DNA of 64,000 bases. Origin: an uncultured beta proteobacterium. Its GTDB lineage: Bacteria > Pseudomonadota > Gammaproteobacteria > Burkholderiales > Burkholderiaceae_C. Shown piece by piece: positions 1 to 9,874 of this stretch. The position numbers and the translations under genes are program-made. The notes under the pieces are model-generated. The model saw nothing but the letters and a program-made list of their open reading frames with translations, made no database searches and had not been told where the DNA came from. Positions within the stretch are counted from its first letter, which is position 1, and every line of letters begins with the position of its first letter. The stretch spans positions 1-64,000 of the forward strand of contig CAISLN010000002.1 of NCBI GenBank assembly GCA_903886275.1, written 5' to 3'.

Positions 1-548
1 CAATACAACGAGACCGATTTTGAGTTCCTCACAAGGCTGATGCAGGAGTGGGGCATTTCGTATTGCTTTCAGCACAGCGATGGCGTGCACCGGCTGGTCT
101 GGAGCGACCACAACGGCGCGTTTCAGGTGACGCAGCAGGATCAAGATGCCAGTGCGTACCAGATGCGCGTGGCGAAGGCCTTGAGCTGCGCACCGATGGC
201 CACGGCGTGCTGCGTGCCAAGGCCGGTTTGTTGATCAGCACCGAGGGGCGTGCAGGCGCACAGACCCACGCCAAGGACATGGGCGAGACCATGGCCCGGT
301 TGGATCAAGCGCAGGACCAGCATGACGCCTTGGGCGAGCTGGCCAAACAGCACCAGGCGCAGGACGCATGCGACTAGGGCGAAGTGGCCAAGGGCCTGCA
401 AGAACAGAACGACGCCATACGCGGTGTGGATGCAGAAGAGGGCAGCTTCCCCGAACTGGCCGAGCCCCACATCGTGCTCGCCATGGAGGTGGCGATGCCC
501 GTACTTCCTACTGGCACTCCCGCCGCCAAGCGCAGTTTTTCAGCATAA
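1..548 (+). pseudogene. vgrG relic (type VI secretion spike), internally deleted and cut by the window edge
   Basis: VgrG forms the trimeric tip of the type VI secretion needle. The first 40 codons (frame 1) read [20 protein letters not shown] and onward, the usual N-terminal VgrG region. From about base 180 the reading continues in frame 3 with [20 protein letters not shown] and GAQTHAKDMGETMARLDQAQ, which belongs to the DUF2345 region near the C-terminus of long VgrGs. The several hundred residues normally between these parts are missing, so an internal deletion with frameshift is inferred near bases 125-180. An in-frame TAG at 375-377 interrupts it, after which GEVAKGLQEQNDAIRG...FPELAEPHIVLA continues to TAA at 546-548. 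It cannot encode a working spike. The true 5' end lies outside the window. Confidence 0.85.
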
Positions 549-565
549 AGGGAGTCAAAAAAATC

Positions 566-904
566 ATGCTGATCAGCACCCCATTTTTGAAGTCTGGCAC
601 CACCGAAAACAATTCAGACAGCATCCAATTGGCATTTACCGGCCAGTTGGGCTGGGACTGCTACGGCGATGACACCAAGGTTGCAGACCAACGCTGCGAC
701 AGCCCCAAACTCAAAGCGCTGCTGACCAGTCAGGATGAGGGCGGAATAGCTCCATCCGACAGCGCTGGCTTCTATGCCGTTTGGAACAACTTGCTCAAGC
801 ACGCAGACGCAGCCCATACCTTGCTTAGTTCGATGTGTGCGGCGGGAACAAAAATGCCGACTCAAGAAATGAAACGGGCGGCGGCACTGTCGCTCAAATG
901 GTAG
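566..904 (+). CDS. hypothetical protein downstream of the vgrG relic
   Basis: A 112-residue ORF starting MLISTPFLKSGTTENNSDS, 17 bases after the end of the vgrG relic. It has no signal peptide or membrane segment and contains an LGWDCYGDD stretch. I do not recognise the family. Small unknown genes directly behind vgrG often encode effectors, adaptors or immunity proteins, but that rests on position only. It ends KRAAALSLKW and stops at 902-904, where a second short frame overlaps it, so it may be a gene shortened by a frameshift. No clear Shine-Dalgarno sequence is visible; the start is the first ATG consistent with the relic's end. Confidence 0.5.
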   Translation: MLISTPFLKSGTTENNSDSIQLAFTGQLGWDCYGDDTKVADQRCDSPKLKALLTSQDEGGIAPSDSAGFYAVWNNLLKHADAAHTLLSSMCAAGTKMPTQEMKRAAALSLKW

Positions 905-1023
905 ATGGACGCCCAAAAGGCGACCTCACCAAACAGGTGTTAGAAATTATCAAAAGCATAGAGCTCCTGGAAGATGCAGCGCCAACTCTCCCATCACCAG
1001 CCGCCAGCGTTCCTGCCAAGTAA
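898..1023 (+). CDS. short ORF overlapping the previous gene, possible frameshifted C-terminus
   Basis: A 41-codon frame, MVDGRPKGDLTKQVLEIIKS continuing to IELLEDAAPTLPSPAASVPAK. Its ATG overlaps the last 7 bases of the upstream ORF. The composition is protein-like: an amphipathic helix followed by a Pro/Ala/Ser tail. Either it is a translationally coupled small gene or, more likely in this decayed neighbourhood, it is the original C-terminus of the 566-904 gene displaced by a small indel around 896-905. Confidence 0.35.
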   Translation: MVDGRPKGDLTKQVLEIIKSIELLEDAAPTLPSPAASVPAK

Positions 1024-1027
1024 ACCG

Positions 1028-1214
1028 ATGGAGCGCCATGACCATTGCGCGCTTGCACAAGGCTACGTGTTGAATGGGCACCTGCTGCCCCAAGGCTTCA
1101 CTGCATGTCACCTTTGATGCCAAAGGGCAGGTGGACGAAGTCTTGGCTTGTAGTTTAGAAACAGTCCTTGCAGATGACGGCTCATTGACCCTGGTGGGGG
1201 TGGTCAACGGATAG
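1028..1214 (+). pseudogene. unrecognised gene fragment with a frameshift
   Basis: Two frames look like pieces of one protein. The first reads MERHDHCALAQGYVLNGHLL and stops soon after. The second (open from ATG 1074 to TAG 1212-1214) reads SLHVTFDAKGQVDEVLACSL and ETVLADDGSLTLVGVVNG. A single indel near 1093-1105 would join them. No family is recognised. It is treated as debris of the T6SS-associated region at the window's left end. Confidence 0.3.
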
Positions 1215-1245
1215 AACCGTCACCTGCATTGGTTTGGAAATGGCG

Positions 1246-2247
1246 TTAAACCGCCGCCTCAAACTCGCGGCGAATTTCCTGCAATTGCTCGGGCGTGAGC
1301 CGGTTGCCGTACTGTGCGACGACGGTGGCGGCCGCGCCATTGGCCAAACGCGCGGCATGTGCGTGGCTGTGGCCGTGGGTGACGGCGAACAGGAAGGCGC
1401 CGGCAAACATGTCGCCCGCGCCATTGGTGTCTATGGCCTTGACCACTGCCGCTGGCACTGCCGTGCGCTGTTCGCCCTCAATCACCAGGCAACCCTTGGC
1501 GCCGCGCGTCAGACACACCACTTTGGCCAGTTTGGACATGCTGGAGACGATGGCATCGAAGTCGGTGCTGGCGCACCAGACCTGCGCCTCTTCCTCGTTG
1601 CAAAACAGATAGTCCAGGTCGTCACCGACCATGGCTTCCAGACCCGCGCGGCAGTAGCTAATCATGCTCATGTCGCTCAGCGTGGTGGCCAGCTTGACGC
1701 CTGCCTCCTTGGCCAGGGCGCGGCCCTTGAGCGCCGCGTCCAGACCCGTAGGCGAGGCCGACAGATAGCCCTCCATGTAGTAGACCTTGGACTTGGCGAT
1801 GTCCTTGGCGTGCAGGGCGCTGTGGTCGATGTCGGCGGTGGCGCCCAAAAAGGTGCTCATGCTGCGCTCGGCGTCGGGCGTGACCATCACCAAACAGACG
1901 CCGGTCTGGCCCTCGGGGAAGGCGCTGTGCGACAGGTTGGTGGCCACACCATTGGCCAGCAGGTCCTGGTGGTAGAAGGCGCCTAGTTCATCGTCGGCCA
2001 CGCGACAGGAATAAAAGGCCCGTCCGCCCAATTGGGCCAGCGCCACCGTGGTGTTGCCGGCCGAGCCGCCACCGGTGCGCCGACTGTGCAGACCGTGCAC
2101 GCCGGCCAACAAATGGGAACGGCGTTCGGCATCGATCAGCGTCATGTGGCGCTTCTCCACGCCAAGGGCCTGCAGTTGAGCGTCAGTGACTTCGTATTCG
2201 GAGTCCACCAGCGCGTTGCCAATGGCGTAGAGATCGTAATGGGACAT
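1246..2247 (-). CDS. PfkB-family kinase, probable adenosine kinase
   Basis: A 333-residue ribokinase-fold (PfkB) enzyme that transfers phosphate from ATP to a sugar or nucleoside hydroxyl. The N-terminal glycine-rich substrate motif GGGSAGNT lies at residues 59-66. The C-terminal PfkB signature DTNGAGD is at 273-279, with Asp279 the expected catalytic base. The opening MSHYDLYAIGNALVDSEYEV resembles proteins usually annotated as adenosine kinase in this bacterial group; the substrate is inferred from that resemblance, not proven. The start was set at 2247, where homology begins; an in-frame ATG 18 codons upstream would add unlikely sequence. It is followed at the left by relic DNA and preceded by fpr on the same strand (22-base gap). 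Confidence 0.8.
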   Translation of the reverse strand: MSHYDLYAIGNALVDSEYEVTDAQLQALGVEKRHMTLIDAERRSHLLAGVHGLHSRRTGGGSAGNTTVALAQLGGRAFYSCRVADDELGAFYHQDLLANGVATNLSHSAFPEGQTGVCLVMVTPDAERSMSTFLGATADIDHSALHAKDIAKSKVYYMEGYLSASPTGLDAALKGRALAKEAGVKLATTLSDMSMISYCRAGLEAMVGDDLDYLFCNEEEAQVWCASTDFDAIVSSMSKLAKVVCLTRGAKGCLVIEGEQRTAVPAAVVKAIDTNGAGDMFAGAFLFAVTHGHSHAHAARLANGAAATVVAQYGNRLTPEQLQEIRREFEAAV

Positions 2248-2269
2248 GGATTTCCTGGGTATGAAGGGA

Positions 2270-3046
2270 CTACTGCTCGACGAAGGCGCGTTCAACGACA
2301 AAGTCGCCAGGGCTGGTGGTGCTGCCTTCAGAGTAGCCGCGCTTCTCCAGGATCACCTTCAGGTCCTTGAGCAAACCCGGGGAGCCGCAAATCATGACGC
2401 GGTCGTTCAAGGGATCGAGCGTGGGCAGGCCCAAGTCGGCCTGCATTTTGCCGGACTCGATCAGGTCGGTGATGCGGCCCTGGTTGCGAAAGGGTTCGCG
2501 CGTGACCGTGGGGTAGTAGAGCATTTGCTCGCTCACCATCTCGCCTAGGAACTCGTGTTCGGGCAGCTCAAAGCTCAGGTAGTCGTGGTAGGCCAGCTCG
2601 GCCACCTCGCGCACGCCGTGCACCACGATGACCTTCTCAAAACGCTCATAGGTTGCCGGATCGCGCGCCACGCTCAAAAAGGGAGCCAGGCCGGTGCCGC
2701 TGCCCAGCAGGTACAGGTTTTTGCCCGGCAGCAGGTAGTCGATCAGCAGGGTGCCCGTGGGCTTTTTGCCCACGACAATCTTGTCGCCCACCTTGATGTG
2801 TTGCAGCTGCGAGGTCAGCGGTCCGTCCTGCACCTTGATGCTGAGGAACTCCAGATGCTCTTCGTAATTGGCGCTGGCAATGCTGTAGGCGCGCAGCAGC
2901 GGTTTGCCGCTGGGTTGGCGCAGGCCGATCATGGTGAAGTGGCCATTAGAAAACCGCAGCGCCGGGTCGCGGGTGGTGGTGAAACTGAACAGACGGTCGG
3001 TCCAGTGGTTTACGCTTAATACGGTTTCGTCCAGAAATGCACTCAT
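2270..3046 (-). CDS. fpr: ferredoxin/flavodoxin-NADP+ reductase
   Basis: A 258-residue FAD-containing reductase moving electrons between NADPH and ferredoxin or flavodoxin in the cytoplasm; it serves Fe-S assembly and oxidative-stress defence. FAD-binding RAYSIAS is at residues 52-58 and the NADP-binding GSGTGLAPF at 115-123. A later MICGSPGLLKD stretch and the C-terminal ERAFVEQ tail are typical of the bacterial Fpr class. Length matches the family. The start MSAFLDETVL at 3046 was chosen over an ATG seven codons upstream because the family begins here. It lies 22 bases upstream of the adenosine kinase-like gene and may be cotranscribed with it. Confidence 0.92.
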   Translation of the reverse strand: MSAFLDETVLSVNHWTDRLFSFTTTRDPALRFSNGHFTMIGLRQPSGKPLLRAYSIASANYEEHLEFLSIKVQDGPLTSQLQHIKVGDKIVVGKKPTGTLLIDYLLPGKNLYLLGSGTGLAPFLSVARDPATYERFEKVIVVHGVREVAELAYHDYLSFELPEHEFLGEMVSEQMLYYPTVTREPFRNQGRITDLIESGKMQADLGLPTLDPLNDRVMICGSPGLLKDLKVILEKRGYSEGSTTSPGDFVVERAFVEQ

Positions 3047-3162
3047 GGGGCCCTTGTGGTGTTGCAAAGTTGCGCTACGGCAAACCCCATAGTGTAAAAG
3101 GTCGGCCAGCCACGATCCGACATAAGCATAGACTCACAGCATATATGCCTCCCCATTGCGAC

Positions 3163-3519
3163 ATGTCAAACCCGAATGCCCCCCTGTCCGAGCCCTTGCT
3201 GGTGGCCTGCCTGTGCGCCCAGTGGTGCGGCACCTGCAAGGACTACGCCCCCCTGTTTGAGAGCCTGCGCTCGGAGTTTCCACAGGCGACCTTCCGTTGG
3301 ATAGATATCGAAGACGAGTCGGATGTCGTGGACCCGATCGAGGTGGAAGACTTCCCCACCCTTTTGATTGCATCCGCAGGACAGGCGCGCTTTTTTGGCC
3401 CGGTGATGCCGCATATCGAAACGGTGCGCCGGCTGATCCAGTCGCAGCAGGGCCAAAGCGGCGCCAGCCGTCTGCCCCCAGAGATACAGGCCCTGGCGCT
3501 ACGGGTGAGCGAGGCCTGA
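3163..3519 (+). CDS. thioredoxin-like protein
   Basis: A 118-residue thioredoxin-fold protein. The redox motif is WCGTC at residues 21-25, followed by KDYAPLFESL as in thioredoxins. It has no signal sequence, so it should act in the cytoplasm as a disulfide reductase or redox sensor. The cis-proline region reads VEDFPTLLIA. The motif CGTC differs from the CGPC of classical thioredoxin, so the redox potential and partner may differ. An alternative ATG at 3145 would add six residues; neither start has a strong ribosome-binding site. It is transcribed divergently from fpr and converges with the EF-hand gene. Confidence 0.8.
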   Translation: MSNPNAPLSEPLLVACLCAQWCGTCKDYAPLFESLRSEFPQATFRWIDIEDESDVVDPIEVEDFPTLLIASAGQARFFGPVMPHIETVRRLIQSQQGQSGASRLPPEIQALALRVSEA

Positions 3520-3552
3520 GCCCCGGCGCGCAGTGGCAGGAAATGCCCTGCC

Positions 3553-4224
3553 TCAGGCCGTCGCGCTGAGCTGGCTGCTACTGCTGTCGGACAGCACACT
3601 GCTGCTGATTTGCTCATACAGCTTTTGCGCCAGCTTGGCGACCTCGGATGTGGAGCTATTGCCCGAACTGTCGGTTTGCGTGGTCTTGGCCAGGTCTTTC
3701 AAGGCCCCTGTTAGCCGCTCCACTTCGGAGACCGTGCCATCTTGGTTGATATCCAGCGGGTCAAAGGTGGTACTCGAACTCGACGAGGCGCCAGCGGTTG
3801 CGCCCGCAGCCCCAGGGCCGCCTGCGGGCGGCGGTCCACCTGGTCCACTGCCCGCAGGCGGCGGACCGTCCTGGGGGGCGCTGCTGCCATCGGCGCCCTG
3901 TGCCCCTTTGGACTGGGCAAAATCCATGGTCGAGGGCGCCGGCATGAGGGCCTTCATGCCCTTGGCCAACTCGTCACTGCTCAGGCCGCCATCGGAGTTG
4001 CTGTCCATCTTGGTGAACAAGGCCTTGCTGTCGCCCAGGCTGGTGCCGGTCTTGGCGCTGATGTCGCCCAGCATGCTGCTGAGTTCGGTTTGATTCACTG
4101 CGCCGCTGCCATCGGCATCGACCTTGGCAAACATCTTGGCCTCGTGTTGCTGCTTGCGTTGTGTGTTGAGGGCGGCCCAGGCGTTGCTGGAGCCCGAGTT
4201 GCTGACTGCGCTGATGGTGCTCAT
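3553..4224 (-). CDS. EF-hand calcium-binding protein
   Basis: A 223-residue protein with three canonical EF-hand loops: DADGSGAVNQTE at 36-47, DSNSDGGLSSDE at 74-85 and DINQDGTVSEVE at 158-169. The second and third are separated by a Pro/Gly/Ala-rich linker (about 112-150). The C-terminus is Ser-rich. No classical signal peptide is visible, although related short proteins are often secreted or surface-linked. The start at 4224 is favoured because AAGGA lies six bases upstream; the ATG at 4230 sits directly against that AAGGA. Function is calcium binding; the downstream role is unknown. Immediately upstream and divergent lies a two-component pair, a common setting for regulated EF-hand genes, but the regulator there is damaged. 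Confidence 0.85.
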   Translation of the reverse strand: MSTISAVSNSGSSNAWAALNTQRKQQHEAKMFAKVDADGSGAVNQTELSSMLGDISAKTGTSLGDSKALFTKMDSNSDGGLSSDELAKGMKALMPAPSTMDFAQSKGAQGADGSSAPQDGPPPAGSGPGGPPPAGGPGAAGATAGASSSSSTTFDPLDINQDGTVSEVERLTGALKDLAKTTQTDSSGNSSTSEVAKLAQKLYEQISSSVLSDSSSSQLSATA

Positions 4225-4419
4225 GCTCATTCCTTGTGATGGTGGGGAAGATGTCACCCTGCAGCCTGCGGCCTTGAGCAACGCACCGATTGTTCACCAC
4301 CCATGTAAGCCGGACTTTTCCACTGTGTACCAGGGCCGATACAAATGGTCGTTTGAGCCCCTTTACTGGATGGCCAATGCAGTCCATTTTCGCCCTTCAG
4401 ACAATGCAGTGCTTTCTAG

Positions 4420-4836
4420 CGCGAACTCGTGGCGCGCATCCAGTCGGTGCTGCGCCGCTCGCAGGGCACGCAGGACGCTGAGATCAGCATCGCCTGCAGC
4501 GATGTAGTGGCCTTTGACGGCTGGGAACTGCACCGCACCGAGCGCAGCCTGCTCTCGCCCACCGGACTGGTGGTGGCCCTGTCCAACGCCGAGTTCCGCC
4601 TGCTCAATACCTTCTTGCAGACGCCCAGGCGCCTGCTCAGCCGCGACCAGCTGATGGAGCAGGCCCGTGGCCGCGCCATGGACGCCTTTGAGCGCAGCAT
4701 CGACCTGCTGGTCTCGCGTCTGCGGCAAAAGCTGGCCGACGATGCCAGCGAACCTTCCATGATCAAGACCGTGCGCGGCGCCGGCTATCTGTTCAATGTG
4801 CAGTCGGTGCAGGTGCGCGCGGCCTGGCGCGCGTGA
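4420..4836 (+). pseudogene. OmpR-family response regulator lacking its receiver domain
   Basis: Only the C-terminal winged-helix DNA-binding domain remains: RELVARIQSVLRRS (the usual linker helix), then DGWELHRTERSLLSPTG, LSNAEFRLLNTFLQTP, LLSRDQLMEQARGR, RSIDLLVSRLRQKL and IKTVRGAGYLF. A TAG stop at 4417-4419 precedes the RELVAR motif directly, and upstream sequence is unrelated. The roughly 120-residue receiver with its phospho-accepting Asp has therefore been lost by a deletion ending at about 4420. A GTG at 4429 could still start a 135-residue DNA-binding protein, which would be unphosphorylatable. Its stop overlaps the kinase start (GTGA), showing it was the kinase's partner. Confidence 0.8.
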
Positions 4837-5885
4837 ACGCCACGTGGACAAGGCTGGGCGCCCTGCTGGAAAAAGCATTGCCCGACAGCCTGTTTGGGCG
4901 CCTGGCGTTGCTGCTGATTGCGGTGGCCCTTGCCAGCCATGTGCTGGCCCTCTCGCTGCTGTTTGAGTTGCGTCCTTTGGGACCACCGCCGCAGGGCCCG
5001 CCCCCGGGCCACCCACCGCCAGAGGGCGTATTGCTGGACATCGCCGTGCGCCTGAGCGCCGTCTTGATGGCGGCCTGGGTGGGAGCGCGCTGGCTGGCCG
5101 CCCCCATGCACCGCCTGGCCGAGGCGACGCACGAACTCGCCGCCAATATCCACTGCGCCCCTATCCTTGAGGCGGGCACGCGCGAATGCCGCGAAGCCGC
5201 TGCCGTCATCAACCTATTGCAGCAACACATACAGACCCAGTTGGCCGAGCGCGACCAGTTTGTGGCCGCCGTGTCGCACGACCTGCGCACCCCGCTGACC
5301 CGGCTGAAGCTGCGCGTGCAGTCGCTGGAGCAAGACGAACAGCGCCAGCGCTTTGGCAAGGACATCGCCGAGATGGACACCATGATCCGCGCCACACTGG
5401 ACTACCTGCGTGGCAGCGCCGAGGCCGAACCCTGGGTGACGCTGGACCTGCGCGCCCTGGTGCAAAGCCTGGTGCACGACAACCAAGACTGCGGCCATGC
5501 GGTAAGCCTGACAGAGCAAGACCCTTGCGCCCTGGCACCTCTGCACCTGCGGGCACAGCTGTCGGCCCTGCGCCGCTGCATCACCAACCTGGTTGAAAAC
5601 GCCCTGCGCTATGGCGGCGGCGCTGAGATCGAAGTGGCGCAGGAAGCCGGTGCGCTGTGCATACGCATCAGCGACCGGGGCCCCGGCATACCACCGGACT
5701 TGCTCCAACAGGTGCTGCTGCCCTTTTACCGCGTGGAGGCCTCGCGCAACCGCCACAGCGGTGGCGTCGGCCTGGGTCTAGCCACCGCACATGGCATTGC
5801 ACGCCAGCATGGCGCAAGACTGGTCCTGTCCAACCGAGTGGGGGGTGGACTGCAGGCAGAACTCCGGTTCTCAGCAAGGCATTGA
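4833..5885 (+). CDS. sensor histidine kinase
   Basis: A 350-residue inner-membrane histidine kinase. Membrane segments lie at about 22-45 and 68-90, flanking a very short proline-rich periplasmic loop (about 49-65, PPPQGPPPGHPPPEG). The dimerisation/phospho-acceptor box is FVAAVSHDLRTPLTRLKL with His149. The ATPase domain has N-box LVENALRY (Asn256), G1 DRGPGI at 281-286 and G2 GGVGLGLA at 310-317, so catalytic residues are intact. The start is GTG at 4833, overlapping the truncated regulator's stop, as expected for a two-component operon. With its partner lacking a receiver, it either signals to another regulator or is on the way to decay. The tiny sensor loop suggests it senses the membrane or ions rather than a bulky ligand. 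Confidence 0.88.
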   Translation: MNATWTRLGALLEKALPDSLFGRLALLLIAVALASHVLALSLLFELRPLGPPPQGPPPGHPPPEGVLLDIAVRLSAVLMAAWVGARWLAAPMHRLAEATHELAANIHCAPILEAGTRECREAAAVINLLQQHIQTQLAERDQFVAAVSHDLRTPLTRLKLRVQSLEQDEQRQRFGKDIAEMDTMIRATLDYLRGSAEAEPWVTLDLRALVQSLVHDNQDCGHAVSLTEQDPCALAPLHLRAQLSALRRCITNLVENALRYGGGAEIEVAQEAGALCIRISDRGPGIPPDLLQQVLLPFYRVEASRNRHSGGVGLGLATAHGIARQHGARLVLSNRVGGGLQAELRFSARH

Positions 5886-5994
5886 CGGGCACGGAACAAG
5901 AGGGTGACGACTTGAGCGAGAGCCTTGCAGCAACGCGGCGGGATCAAAGAGAAGGGTTGAACATTTGCCGGCTGCCAGTAGGCTGCAGGTTCTT

Positions 5995-6768
5995 TTACAA
6001 ATGGTCGATCTGGCTCTTAAAGGCCTTGTCGTTTTCTGCAATCGCCTTGGCCGCATCGCCAAAGGTCCGCTTTCCGCTGGCAAGCGCGCTCAGGATGGCC
6101 TGGGCTCCTCGCCAATAGGCATCCAATGCGCTGACGACCGCTGGCGTATAGGTCTGCTTGCGCCAGGAGGCACCCATGTCCAGGCACATGGAATAGCCGG
6201 CGATCACGCTGCCAAGCTCCTCTTTTTCCATCCGGTTGGGCAGACCCCGATTCGCCAACGCAGCAGAGCTAGCCGCACTGGCCGACAGGAATGGAACCCT
6301 GGAGGCCAGTTGCCTCGAAGCATTGGAGCCGGCAAGCGCTGCAAAGCAGGCCGTGCCCGGATTGGCCAGCGCAGCTGGGGACAGGACAGACGCATTGGGC
6401 GCGGCAGCCGCCAGACACAAGGCCGCCCCCCCTTGCGCCAGGGTCTGGGTACTTTCGCAATCCGCATTGGCAGACACCGGCGCCAGCTCGGCCGCTACTT
6501 GCGTAGTGACTGCAACCATGCTTGCGACCCTGGCTACGGTTCTGATTCTGGCCGTCGTTCTGACCTTGGTTCTGTGCTTGGGCTTGGCCCGGGCTCCATG
6601 CGTGGCCTTGCTGACGCCCCTGGTTGCGGCCGCTTTTTTGACTGCGGGCGCGCACACAGGGCTGCCCTTTGGCGCCAACTTTTGGCCGCACGCCCCATTG
6701 GCACTGACAACCGATGCCATCGACAGCGCACAGGCCGCCACAACAAATCGCAACTTACTGTTCGTCAA
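5995..6768 (-). CDS. putative periplasmic protein, basic and alanine-rich, TTG start
   Basis: A 257-residue protein of unknown function. The start is TTG at 6768, supported by AAAGGA eight bases upstream and by the signal peptide that follows (TNSKLRFVVAACALSMASVV, cleavage likely near residues 23-26). Next comes a strongly basic Lys/Arg/Thr/Ala segment (about 44-80) resembling eukaryotic-linker-like or DNA-binding tails. After it is an Ala/Val stretch at about 80-95, possibly membrane-associated. The C-terminal half is more ordinary, with CLDMGASWRKQTYTPAVVSA and FGDAAKAIAENDKAFKSQID. Two Cys lie near the mature N-terminus. It converges with the histidine kinase. No family was recognised. 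Confidence 0.6.
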   Translation of the reverse strand: MTNSKLRFVVAACALSMASVVSANGACGQKLAPKGSPVCAPAVKKAAATRGVSKATHGARAKPKHRTKVRTTARIRTVARVASMVAVTTQVAAELAPVSANADCESTQTLAQGGAALCLAAAAPNASVLSPAALANPGTACFAALAGSNASRQLASRVPFLSASAASSAALANRGLPNRMEKEELGSVIAGYSMCLDMGASWRKQTYTPAVVSALDAYWRGAQAILSALASGKRTFGDAAKAIAENDKAFKSQIDHL

Positions 6769-6873
6769 AAAATCGTTCCTTTCTACAAAGGCCGTCAACC
6801 GTGCACCCACGGCTACCGCGCCCCATGCTGCACGGTACAGCGGCACCAGCAAAGTCCAGCCATTCCCGGAGCC

Positions 6874-6909
6874 CAAAAAAGAAAACCCAGCAGTTTGAAG
6901 TGCTGGGTT
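6874..6909 (-). terminator. intrinsic terminator downstream of alaS
   Basis: On the minus strand AACCCAGCA / CTTCAAAC / TGCTGGGTT forms a 9-bp stem with an 8-base loop, followed by TTCTTTTTT. It lies about 150 bases after the alaS stop and upstream of the periplasmic-protein gene, so it probably ends the alaS transcript. Confidence 0.75.
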
Positions 6910-7058
6910 CCAACCATCGGCTAATGGCCTGCCAGGGAGGTAAGTGCAGGTGGGCGTCACTTCGCCACCTGCCAAAGATAAGCCACTCGGGTAAAGCTGC
7001 CATGTTGCACCGGTAAAGGAGGGCAACAAGGCGACGCGGTCGGATTACAGCTTTGCCA

Positions 7059-9683
<2,625 letters not shown>

Positions 9684-9771
9684 GTCTGGGCTTTTTTGGT
9701 GCAGGTTCGATGGGCGCCATAGGCGGGAAGTCCCCGATTATCGTTTCTCGGCGAAGAGGGCGGCCTGCGGG

Positions 9772-9797
9772 TGGGTTCCAAAGGAATCTGGAACCCA
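9772..9797. repeat. 9-bp inverted repeat upstream of alaS
   Basis: TGGGTTCCA, eight bases, then TGGAACCCA: a perfect 9-8-9 inverted repeat 90-115 bases before the alaS start. There is no T-run on either side. It could be a leader hairpin or a protein-binding site in the alaS control region. Confidence 0.6.
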
Positions 9798-9819
9798 AAA
9801 ATTGCGACTTTTATGAATA

Positions 9820-9853
9820 GCTTTGTTAAAAAGTCGCGACTTTTTAACAAAGC
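9820..9853. promoter_or_regulatory. 34-bp perfect palindrome, candidate operator
   Basis: GCTTTGTTAAAAAGTCG is followed immediately by its exact reverse complement, with no spacer. A further GCGACTTTT copy lies at 9804-9812 and can also pair with the left arm's AAAAGTCGC, so two alternative hairpins are possible. The site is 22-28 bases upstream of the start of the broken ATPase gene and 137 bases upstream of alaS. It is AT-rich against a GC-rich background. It is probably a regulatory site that came with the ATPase gene. Confidence 0.65.
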
Positions 9854-9874
9854 ACTAACGTTTAGTCGAAAAAT

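Noticed and set aside
1..1214. A complete T6SS effector island or prophage end at the left edge
   Set aside because: Only relics of one vgrG and small fragments are visible; no integrase, tail or other T6SS genes in the window.
4429..4836. The regulator remnant as an intact small DNA-binding protein
   Set aside because: It begins within the linker motif right after a stop codon and overlaps the kinase in the usual partner arrangement, so loss of the receiver is the simpler reading; a working short form is not excluded.
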